Source: CAWBVG01 sp963792175 (GTDB taxonomy: Bacteria; Acidobacteriota; Vicinamibacteria; Vicinamibacterales; CAVVIG01). From it: DNA of 64,000 nt. The position numbers were made by a program, and so were the translations under genes. The notes under the pieces are model-generated. The model was given only the letters and a program-made list of their open reading frames with translations. It was not told the origin of the DNA and made no database searches. Where the stretch lies: positions 1 to 64,000 of the forward strand of contig CAWBVG010000002.1 of assembly GCA_963792175.1 (NCBI GenBank), written 5' to 3'. Of this stretch, positions 47,529-55,097 are shown in pieces (the first letter of the stretch is position 1; each line of letters begins with the position of its first letter).

Positions 47529-47873
47529 ATGAGCGATCGTGACGACACGTTCGAACTCTACGATCTGCGCGTCGAAGTCGTGGCCACCGATCGGCCCATG
47601 GTGTGCGGCCACCGCCCCGGCGACTGGCTCGAGTTGCGCGGGGAGAACCTCACGCTGCCCGCGGGCCAGCCCTTTTCCATTTATGCGCTGGCGGCGCTGA
47701 TACCCATCCTTCCGGCGAAGCAGCGCTTTACGCAGCCACACGACTGGATAACAACCGACACCGACATTGCGTGTCCCGACCCCAACTGCGGCGCAAGGTT
47801 CCGTATTACTAGGATTGGCACGCGCACGTTTCGCCACCGCGACGTGACCGCCGTGCCGCTGCCACCAGGTTGA
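47529..47873 (+). CDS. TIGR04076-like uncharacterised protein
   Basis: 114 residues, intact, ATG behind GAGGAG. FELYDLRVEVVATDRPMVCG and HRPGDWLELRGENLTLPAGQ, then FSIYALAALIPILPAKQR and a C-terminal Cys pair in DIACPDPNCGARFRI, match the small TIGR04076 family of unknown function. The Cys residues could bind metal. It overlaps the aldo/keto reductase start by 4 bp, so the two products are made together and may act on one substrate. Divergent from the exporter operon. Confidence 0.65.
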   Translation: MSDRDDTFELYDLRVEVVATDRPMVCGHRPGDWLELRGENLTLPAGQPFSIYALAALIPILPAKQRFTQPHDWITTDTDIACPDPNCGARFRITRIGTRTFRHRDVTAVPLPPG

Positions 47874-48928
47874 TCGTGGATCTCCCCCGTGTACAGCTTG
47901 CTCCCGGCTACAGCGTCTCGCGGCTGCTGAAGGGCGGGTGGCAACTGGCCGGAGGTCACGGCCCGATCGACGCCACCGCCGCGCTGGACGACATGGATCG
48001 CTTCGTGGCCGCGGGAATCACCACCTTCGACTGCGCGGACATCTATACGGGCGTCGAAGCCCTGATCGGCGAGTGGCTGAAGCGGCGTGGCGGGCGTGGC
48101 GCCGCCGTGCCGGTGCAGGTGCACACCAAGTACGTGCCCGACCTCGATCGACTGCCAACCCACTCGCGGGCCGACGTCGTGCGCGGCATCGACCGCTCGC
48201 TGGCGCGCCTCGGGGTGGACCGCCTCGATCTCGTGCAACTGCACTGGTGGGACTACGACGTGCCAGGTTACGTGGACGCGGCCGCGTGGCTTGACGAGCT
48301 GCGCCGCGCTGGAAAGATCCGATACCTCGGCCTGACGAACTTCGACCAGCAACGCATGAAGGAAATCATCGGGGCCGGTATCCCGGTGGTCTCGCACCAG
48401 GTGCAGTATTCGGTGCTCGACCGCCGGCCGGCCAACGGGATGGCCGCACACTGCGCGGGCAACGGCATCGGACTTCTCTGCTACGGCGCGCTGGCTGGAG
48501 GGTTTCTGTCAGACCGCTACCGAGGCCGCGCGGATCCCATCCTGCCGCTCGAGAACCGGTCACTCGAGAAGTACCGGCTGATTATCAACGAGTTCGGCGG
48601 GTGGGACTCCTTCCAGGACATGCTGACCGCGCTCGGCACTGTTGCCGCGCGCTATGGTGTCGGGATCGGCACGGTGGCGCTCCGTTGGGTGCTCGATCAA
48701 CCCGGCGTGTCGGGCGTCATCGTGGGTGCGCGCCATGCGCAATATCTCGACCAGGCCAGAGAGGTCTCCGTGCTCGCGCTCGACGACGACGACCGCGCGA
48801 TCATTGCACGCGTCCAATCCGCGTCGAGCGGTCCCGAGGGCGATACCTACGACCTCGAGCGCGTCAAAGGCGGACCGCATGCCTCGATCATGCGATACAC
48901 GCTCGGTTGGGAAGGCAAAGCGCGCTAA
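47870..48928 (+). CDS. Aldo/keto reductase
   Basis: 352 residues, intact. Catalytic set: Asp and Tyr in FDCADIYTGVEALIGEW, Lys in VQVHTKYVPD, His in LVQLHWWDYDVPG. Further AKR features are KIRYLGLTNFDQQRMKEI, VVSHQVQYSVLDRRP, LLCYGALAGGFLSDRYRG and GVIVGARHAQYLDQA. The start codon lies inside the stop of the TIGR04076-like gene. The C-terminal extension after DRAIIARVQ (GPEGDTYDLERVKGG) is longer than in many AKRs. Cytoplasmic; substrate unknown. Confidence 0.88.
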   Translation: MIVDLPRVQLAPGYSVSRLLKGGWQLAGGHGPIDATAALDDMDRFVAAGITTFDCADIYTGVEALIGEWLKRRGGRGAAVPVQVHTKYVPDLDRLPTHSRADVVRGIDRSLARLGVDRLDLVQLHWWDYDVPGYVDAAAWLDELRRAGKIRYLGLTNFDQQRMKEIIGAGIPVVSHQVQYSVLDRRPANGMAAHCAGNGIGLLCYGALAGGFLSDRYRGRADPILPLENRSLEKYRLIINEFGGWDSFQDMLTALGTVAARYGVGIGTVALRWVLDQPGVSGVIVGARHAQYLDQAREVSVLALDDDDRAIIARVQSASSGPEGDTYDLERVKGGPHASIMRYTLGWEGKAR

Positions 48929-48980
48929 GACCGCAGAGCGAAGATTCTCTTTGCGGCCTTTGATGGTCGGGGCTCCGCGA

Positions 48981-49127
48981 TCAGTGAACCGTGTACGGCC
49001 CCTTCTCCGGTATTTCGTCGGGCGGATCCTGAACCGGTTCCGGACGGGGTTCGTCCGGCGGAGTCTCGGGCGCCTTAGGCTTGTCGTCGTCTTCCGGCGG
49101 ACCGGGCGGCTTCTCTGCTAGGTTCAT
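48981..49127 (-). CDS. Proline-rich acidic miniprotein
   Basis: 48 residues, starting MNLAEKPPGPPEDDDKPKAP and ending EKGPYTVH. It is almost entirely Pro, Glu, Asp and Lys, so disordered. The start overlaps the NUDIX stop by 4 bp (ATGA), which supports real translation. There is no signal peptide or membrane helix. I do not recognise a characterised family. Confidence 0.55.
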   Translation of the reverse strand: MNLAEKPPGPPEDDDKPKAPETPPDEPRPEPVQDPPDEIPEKGPYTVH

Positions 49128-49531
49128 GATTCGAGGGCCTCGATTGTCTTTCGTGCCTGACGGAGCAGGTCGCGTGCGCTCGGGAAGCTGACCCGATCGA
49201 GCGCCTCGTCGAACGTAAACCAGGCCTTCTCGCGGCCGTCCGTTTCGTCCGATTCCGACGACATCCGAATCAGGAAGTACTGCACGCGGTACCAGCGGCC
49301 TAGCCATTCGAACTCCTGGGGATCGCCAATCTCGCCGATCGCCTCTCCCTGGACACCAGCCTCTTCCCGCGTTTCGCGGACGGCCGTGGCGCGCGCCGTC
49401 TCGCCGGGCTCGATGTGGCCCTTGGGAAAGATCCACGCCGAGGGGTCGCGCTTGGCGCGGACGAGCAGGACTGAGATGCCAGCGCCATTCCGCCGAAAGA
49501 CGATGCCTCCCGCCTGTTCGACGACGGTCAA
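49124..49531 (-). CDS. NUDIX hydrolase
   Basis: 135 residues, intact. The Nudix box is complete: GHIEPGETARATAVRETREE followed by AGV, giving the metal-binding REXXEE core. The N-terminus VVEQAGGIVFRRNGAGISVL and KRDPSAWIFPKGHIEPG resemble the Ap4A/diphosphoinositol group that hydrolyses dinucleoside polyphosphates. YRVQYFLIRM and KAWFTFDEALDRVSF complete the fold. It is coupled to the proline-rich miniprotein. Confidence 0.9.
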   Translation of the reverse strand: MTVVEQAGGIVFRRNGAGISVLLVRAKRDPSAWIFPKGHIEPGETARATAVRETREEAGVQGEAIGEIGDPQEFEWLGRWYRVQYFLIRMSSESDETDGREKAWFTFDEALDRVSFPSARDLLRQARKTIEALES

Positions 49532-49642
49532 AGATGAACGCCAGGGGCGTTAAGAGCGCACAGATCGTCACGTGAAGACCATGCGTTGCGGCCTTCGCGA
49601 TCTTTGCGTGCTCGGTGGATCCGGTATGGTTTCAGCAACGAC

Positions 49643-51707
49643 CTAACGGTTCTGCGCGCTGGCGGTCGACACCGATTTCGCCTTCCGCGCCTCCACCAGC
49701 CGCTGGAATTCCGCGTCGTCGAGATAGACGACGTTGACCCATACCTGCAGCATGTCGTCGACGCTGCGTTCGCCGAAGCCGACCCACATGTTCGGATCCG
49801 GATTCCGCCGGTTCGCCGACGTGTTGTCGTGGATGCCGATCATGTGCAGCACCGTGCCCGCCGCGAGCAGCGGTGCGTCCTCGTCGGCGTAGACGTAGTT
49901 GATGTGCCAGTTGAAGTCGAAGTGATCCACCGAGCTGAGGATCTGCGTGCGATTGGTCACCGGGTCGATGGCCTCGAGCGTCATGCCGCGCCCGCGCATG
50001 TGCATGTGCGGCTGGAAGGCGTCGATGCGCGCGTTGCGCGGCAGCCTGAAGTAGCCGTCGGTGCGGACGACGGTATTGGGCGGCACCTCGAGCTCGTCGT
50101 TCGGGATGTTCCTCAGCGCCTGCGACCGGACCTGATACTTCGGCACGACGCCCTTCGGGTAGAACTTGAAGGCCATCGTCGTCTTGTTGTGCTGTTCGGA
50201 GCCGATGGCGAAGTAGTGCATGTCGTAGCGCAGCTTCGTGCCCTTCTTCAGGAGCCGGCCGGTGTTTTCGCCGTAGATGTCGCCGTACTTGCCGACCGCG
50301 TACTCGTGGAGCTGCACGCCGGTCTCCGGCGTGCCTTCGGGCGCGTCCGGCTCGATGACGTAGATCACGACGTGATGGACGATCTTGGGATTGCTCGGCT
50401 TGATCTCCATCGCCTTGATCCAGCGGTCTTCGTCGATGGTGACGTCGGCGAACTGATCGATCCACCAGTCGGGTCCGTTCGCGTACATCGTGAAGTCGTT
50501 CGGCGTCGTCACCTTCAAGTCCGGTTCGCCGATGAACCACTCCGAATCAGCCGCGAAGGTGCGCGGCGGCGGCATGTCGGCCGGACTCCCGAGCGGCGCG
50601 CCGCCGTCGACCCACCGCACGATTGTCGAGATCTCGCTGTCGTTCAGCGAGCGATCGTTCTTGTAGTGCTTGATGCCGACGGTCTTGTCGAGGTGCCAGG
50701 GCGGCATGTCGCGGTTGGCGACACGCTGTTGAATCGACTTCGCCCAGGGACGAACTTCTTCGAAGGTCGACGAGCGACATCGGCGCCGACGTGCCCTGGT
50801 GATGGCACGATTGACACTTGGCCTGGAAGATCGGCGCGACGTCTTTGGCGAACGTCGGCGCCGGCGACCGCGCCTGAGACTGCGACTGGAGACTGTTCGA
50901 CTTGCCCTGGACGGTGATTTTCACCTGCGCGTTGGTCCAGCAGCAGTGATAGCCGAAGTTGCCCGCCGACTCGCCTGAACCGTCGTCGACCACAGCCTGC
51001 AGGATGTACTCGCCGGGCTCGGTGAAGCTCGCCGACGTCGTGGTCTTGCCGTTTTCGAGCTTCGCGGCGGTTGACGAGAAACGCACCTCGCCCGGGCCGC
51101 GATACTTCGCCCAGAGGACCGTCATGCCGACCGGTTCGCCGCGCCGCTTCGGGAGGCCGTCGTCGGTTGCCGTCAGCGAGAGAGTGGTGGACGTAGGCGT
51201 GGCGAGCATGGTGCTCGCCGCTTCGACCGAGACCACCGGCGGCAGGTTCGAGCTGATCTTCTCGCTGTTGCCGCCGCGTGTCGTCCGCTGCCGGTCAATC
51301 TGCCACACCGGCTTCAGCGTCGCCACGACCTGCTGCGTTTGCCCGTGCGAGCTCAGTTTCCAGGCCAGGGTCTGGTTGCCGAAGTCCTTCGGGACGACGA
51401 CGCGAAAGACATCCTTGTGGCGACGCGGCACGAAATGCGTCGGCTGGCCACGGTCGCCGCCCGGCTCGAAGGCGTTGTTCGGACCGATTGCGAGGTCAAC
51501 GGCCTCCTCGTAATTGCGGTTCATGTAGCCGAACCACATGTTGTACGAGCCGTCGGGATTGATGTCGAACCCCTCGTAGACCGGGGCGACGCCCTGGCCG
51601 GTCGCGTGACGGACGGTGACGAGCTGCGGCGCGCTCTGCTGCGCGACGAGCGGAGCCACGGCGACTGCGCTGACGATCGCGGCGACGCGCAAGGCTTTGG
51701 TGACCAT
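49643..51707 (-). CDS. Secreted cytochrome c / copper-monooxygenase-like protein, frameshifted
   Basis: About 690 residues after joining. The signal peptide MVTKALRVAAIVSAVAVAPL starts at 51707. An N-terminal beta region (about residues 25-280; YNMWFGYMNRNYEEAVDLAI, GEYILQAVVDDGSGESAGNF) precedes a haem-binding motif, AKCQSCHHQGTSAPMSL. A frameshift near 50770 leads to MPPWHLDKTVGIKHYKNDRS. The C-terminal part (AMEIKPSNPKIVHHVVIYVI, LRYDMHYFAIGS, DAFQPHMHMRGRGMTLEAI, FDFNWHINYVYADE) has the His pairs of type-II copper ascorbate-dependent monooxygenases. It probably acts in the periplasm as a redox enzyme or structural cytochrome; the family is common in Acidobacteria and undefined. Confidence 0.75.
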
Positions 51708-51773
51708 GCGCCGATTATAGGACTGAAATCCGTGGCAAGATCTGCGCAATGAGTCGGCCCACGCCCTGGGAAC

Positions 51774-52364
51774 CTACATCGATTCGGAGATGACGACTTG
51801 TAAGAATCCGTCGAGCTGGCTGGCGGCCGCCGGACTATCGTTCACGCTCAAGTAGAGCGGACCGGTCTTGGATTCGTCCGGTGCTTTGAAGACGCAGTAA
51901 CGTCCCGCGGCAAAGACGAGAGTCGCGGTCTTGTCGACGACGGAATCCGCCGTGCTCCCGCCGATTTTCGCGACGAGCGTTCCCAGCCGCGCTTCGGGAA
52001 TCAACAGGGCGTCTCGTCGGCTCAAGCCGCTTGTGTCGCCGTCCGCCGTGCACGATTCGCTGGCTCCGTGCGGTTTCCACGTCTGCTCCACTGGTGTCGG
52101 CACCGCGGCCGGAGCCGCCACGGGCTGTGCGCCCGCCGTCTGCGCTGCGGCCGGCTGCGCCTGCGGCACGGCAGGAGGCTGCGCCCCCACCGGTTGCGCC
52201 GGAGGCACGGCGGCTGGCTGCGAAGTTGTCTGCACGACCGTTCGTACTTCGATGCGATAGAGTTTCGTCGGCGTCAGCCAGTCCAGTGCCAGCGTCCAGA
52301 GACTTCCCGGTCGGTCCGGCACGCGAACGGCTTTTTCGTTCAGATTCCAGGTTGGCTGACCCAT
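51774..52364 (-). CDS. Hypothetical protein with Pro/Ala/Gln linker and PA-IL-like C-terminal domain
   Basis: 196 residues, intact. The first about 45 residues (SLWTLALDWLTPTKLYRIEV) are of unknown fold. A low-complexity linker of PAVPQAQPAAAQ-type repeats follows. The last about 70 residues (LGTLVAKIGGSTADSVVDKT, LYLSVNDSPAAASQLDGFLQ) resemble the LecA/PA-IL-like galactose-binding sandwich. The usual calcium residues are only partly kept, so sugar binding is not proven. No signal peptide. Last gene of a four-gene cluster, ten bases after the SAF-domain gene. Confidence 0.55.
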   Translation of the reverse strand: MGQPTWNLNEKAVRVPDRPGSLWTLALDWLTPTKLYRIEVRTVVQTTSQPAAVPPAQPVGAQPPAVPQAQPAAAQTAGAQPVAAPAAVPTPVEQTWKPHGASESCTADGDTSGLSRRDALLIPEARLGTLVAKIGGSTADSVVDKTATLVFAAGRYCVFKAPDESKTGPLYLSVNDSPAAASQLDGFLQVVISESM

Positions 52365-52373
52365 GATGCTCCT

Positions 52374-53054
52374 TTACGGCAGCGTGACCGGCACGATCGT
52401 CTTGTACATCGAAAGCGGGGACTTGGCTTTGCTGAGCGCGTCATGCTGCTGCTGATCGAGCGGTGCCAGAGCCGCATAGCAGTGAGTTTCCTGCGGTGTG
52501 CAGACGATCGCTTCCACCGCCACGACACCGGGCAGGCACTCGCTGTCGGCAGCGCACAGCATCACGGTGGCGCCGGCATTCAAAGACTGCTTGAGCTCGG
52601 CAAGCGCGATCGCGACAAATCTGACACCAGGCGACAACGTCGGCGACACACGTAACGAGGTCGCGTCGATGGGCTGTCGAGCGTATACCTTGCCCGGAAG
52701 GTATCGTCCTTCGATCGCGCTCTTCGTCGGCAGCGACCAGAAGAAGCCCAGTGGAAGATCGCCAGGCCTCTCAACGTCGCCATCCACCAGTCTTCGGTTC
52801 GCAGGCAGGTCGCGACGTGCCAGGTACGCGACGTGCTGTGTACCGCCGGCGTAGGGATTTCCCTTCGCTCGGGCGGCGATCTGAACCAGGGCGGCGACGA
52901 CAATGACCACGTAGGCGACCAACACCAGAAGATGCACCCAGACTCGCGTCCACAGGCACCGCGCGAGGATAGCGATGGCGGCGAGCGCCGCCAGTGCAAA
53001 GACCGGTTCTTCAGGTCGCGTCATCGAGGGCCAGAAGGACGCCAGCCAACTCAT
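52374..53054 (-). CDS. Membrane protein with SAF-like domain
   Basis: 226 residues. ATG 53054 (MSWLASFWPSM) overlaps the upstream stop (ATGA). Two membrane helices form a hairpin: VFALAALAAIAILARCLW and VHLLVLVAYVVIVVAALVQI. The rest looks like a SAF/antifreeze-like beta-clip domain: VAYLARRDLPANRRLVDGDV, EGRYLPGKVYARQPIDATSL, RFVAIALAELKQSLNAGATV and ECLPGVVAVEAIVCTPQ. SAF domains occur in pilus and flagellar assembly proteins and sugar enzymes. The small fixed membrane anchor suggests a display or assembly role, which is inference. Confidence 0.6.
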   Translation of the reverse strand: MSWLASFWPSMTRPEEPVFALAALAAIAILARCLWTRVWVHLLVLVAYVVIVVAALVQIAARAKGNPYAGGTQHVAYLARRDLPANRRLVDGDVERPGDLPLGFFWSLPTKSAIEGRYLPGKVYARQPIDATSLRVSPTLSPGVRFVAIALAELKQSLNAGATVMLCAADSECLPGVVAVEAIVCTPQETHCYAALAPLDQQQHDALSKAKSPLSMYKTIVPVTLP

Positions 53055-54292
53055 CTCTCGGGAGCCGCCTTGATGTTCTGGTATCTGAGATTGATCGGCT
53101 GATCGTCGAACGACGACAGCCGATGCAGGTGTGGACCACAACTCGCGTTCGTCGACCACATCAGCCGGCGCCTGAAACCCGAGCGCGCGCAGCAGGTCGA
53201 TGCGAAACAGGTCAAGCGTGGTCGTCAGGACGTCGACAAACGATCGGTAGAACTCCGTCGCCGCTCGATACCACAAGTACGTCGCGGCCGGCCCGAGCAG
53301 CGCCAGCACACAGAACCAGATGACCGAAGTTCCCCATACCCCCAATACCGCCAGCCAGATCGCCCACCACAGCGTCGTCAACCAGCAGCAGGCGACGAGA
53401 AAGTCCAGTTGCGCTTTGGATTCCTGTAGACCGGAATAGGCATTCGCATCCTGCTGGATAACGCGCTGCAAGGTGTTCCAGAACAGTTCGAGGTTGCAGT
53501 GGTACCGGCGAACGCTGGACAACTGCGCGGTGTTCGAAATATTTCCCATCGCAGTCGGCGCGACGTCCTGAGCGCCGAAACTGGACATCAACTGATCGTT
53601 CAGTCGAAGTTATCGTTTCTGGCGCGCTCCGTCGCTGATTGCATGATCAGCACCAGACTCTCCTGAGCATCGCCGAGAGACCGGCGATCGCGAGTGTCTC
53701 GCAGTTCGGCGTTGTTGGTCCGGAGAGACGGCAGGAGATTGTCGACGGTGCCCGGGATGTGCCGCGAGTGGATCAGTCCGCCACGAATCTGATTCCATTC
53801 CAGAGCCTGAATCTTCTTGGCCGCCGTGTCGCGCCTCGTGAAGCTGTTGACGGTCGTCCCTTGTCCGATGACGCGTGCGTCCACGAGCAGCTCCAGCCAC
53901 GTGTCGTTCGACTCCTCCAGGTCGAGACGCACCCGGTTGGCATCGGCAATCCGCCGCTGCAATCGGCTGAGACGGCGTGCCTGCCCGGACGTCGAGATGC
54001 GCCGGAGGGCTTCCGGCCATCGGCCCTCGAGCAGACCTCGCAGGAAATCGTTCAACGACGACAGCACATAAGCCGCGACGACTGTGCCGATGATGATTGT
54101 CGCGGTGACAAACGCGGCTCCAGTCACCGTTTGCTTGTCGATGAACGCGATCGCCCAGTCGTGAAACGATTCGAAGAGCAAGAAGCCCATCAGCCCGTTG
54201 AAGAACGCGAATACGAGGACCGGCAGCCAGCTCGCGAGGATGAAGAACTTGGAGAACGACGACGCGAGGCTATTGAGAAGCGTGCTTAACAT
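53051..54292 (-). CDS. Uncharacterised four-helix membrane protein, frameshifted
   Basis: About 410 residues after joining. N-terminal hairpin: SKFFILASWLPVLVFAFFNG and ATIIIGTVVAAYVLSSLNDF. A soluble, charged middle (RRLSRLQRRIADANRVRLDL) runs to the motif APTAMGNISNTAQLSSVRRY. A second hairpin (LDFLVACCWLTTLWWAIWLA, SVIWFCVLALLGPAATYLWY) precedes YRSFVDVLTTTLDLFRIDLL. The frame breaks near 53595, with a TGA after ERARNDNFD, and near 53110. The second correction gives QPINLRYQNIKAAPER and a stop that overlaps the SAF gene. I do not know a function for this layout. It is the second gene of the cluster 54766-51774. Confidence 0.55.
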
Positions 54293-54313
54293 CGCTCGAA
54301 CCGCTCTGAGATG

Positions 54314-54766
54314 TCACGGAACAGGGAAACCGCAGACGATGCAGACCGCTGGATTCCTGGGATTCCTTCGATGGGGCGGATAGTAATGCGGATCCCCCGG
54401 ATTCCGGCATTTTGCTCCGGGAGGGGTGAGGAGGTAGTAGTCGGCCTGGGGTTCGTGCACCGAGACAACTCTCGCGACGGTTCCCGTTCTTCCGAAGACG
54501 CCGTAGTCGAGCCCCATGTGCCTGAGTCGGTCGACCACCGCCGCCGTCTGCACACCCAGCATCACGGAGGCCGGGTCCCAGGGCTGCACGTCTGAGAGCG
54601 TGTCCAGTCCGGATGCCAGCGCCTGTTCGAGAGAGTTGAATCGTATCAGCCGGACCTCGCTCGGGGCCCATGACACCAGGCCGGACGTTCCAAACTCCAC
54701 CATGGGGCCAAATGCCTCGCGGATCAGCGTGTGGGCCTCGAGGACGGGGAGCTCGAACTCCTTCAT
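54314..54766 (-). CDS. Uncharacterised protein with C-terminal Cys-rich (zinc-ribbon-like) tail
   Basis: 150 residues, intact. The first about 100 residues (KEFELPVLEAHTLIREAFGP, LVSWAPSEVRLIRFNSLEQA, MLGVQTAAVVDRLRHMGLDY) form an alpha/beta domain I do not recognise. The C-terminus carries three Cys with His residues (GAKCRNPGDPHYYPPH, then AVCIVCGFPVP), which could bind zinc. No signal or membrane helix. It starts the four-gene cluster, with 21 bp to the membrane protein. Confidence 0.55.
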   Translation of the reverse strand: MKEFELPVLEAHTLIREAFGPMVEFGTSGLVSWAPSEVRLIRFNSLEQALASGLDTLSDVQPWDPASVMLGVQTAAVVDRLRHMGLDYGVFGRTGTVARVVSVHEPQADYYLLTPPGAKCRNPGDPHYYPPHRRNPRNPAVCIVCGFPVP

Positions 54767-55097
54767 GCGATGGCTGCCTTTCGGCGCGCGGCGACCAGCC
54801 GCGCGAGGCTGGAAGTGTAGTGCCTCCAGTGGTCGGATTCAACGAAACGCACGCACATCGAACGGGCGCGCGCCACCGTCCGCTCGCGTCATTGTGACGT
54901 GAGTGTTCGGCCGCGCCACCTGGGGACCACGGACACGGATCTCTGTCGAGGATGTTGATCGAGGCCTTTCGGGCCGATCGCGTTCAACTGGTTGATCGAA
55001 TGTTGTGGACCCCGCCGCCGTCGTGGCTGCATGATTCGTGTTTTCTTGCTCTCACCAGCCGATGTCGGTCGTCAATCACCCATGCGGCTCTCCCTAG
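54767..55097. other. Intergenic region with possible 5' gene remnant
   Basis: Divergent region of 331 bp. GC-rich inverted segments occur near 54785-54815 (CGCGCGGC, GCCGCGCG). At 55031-55090 an ATG opens MIRVFLLSPADVG, which resembles the start of a small bacterial protein family but is cut off at once by the next gene. Nothing else is supported. Confidence 0.35.

Noticed and set aside
49552..49615. Possible degenerate hairpin with CTTTGCG and GCGCACAG words after the NUDIX gene
   Set aside because: Arms match too poorly to separate from chance; not listed as a repeat.
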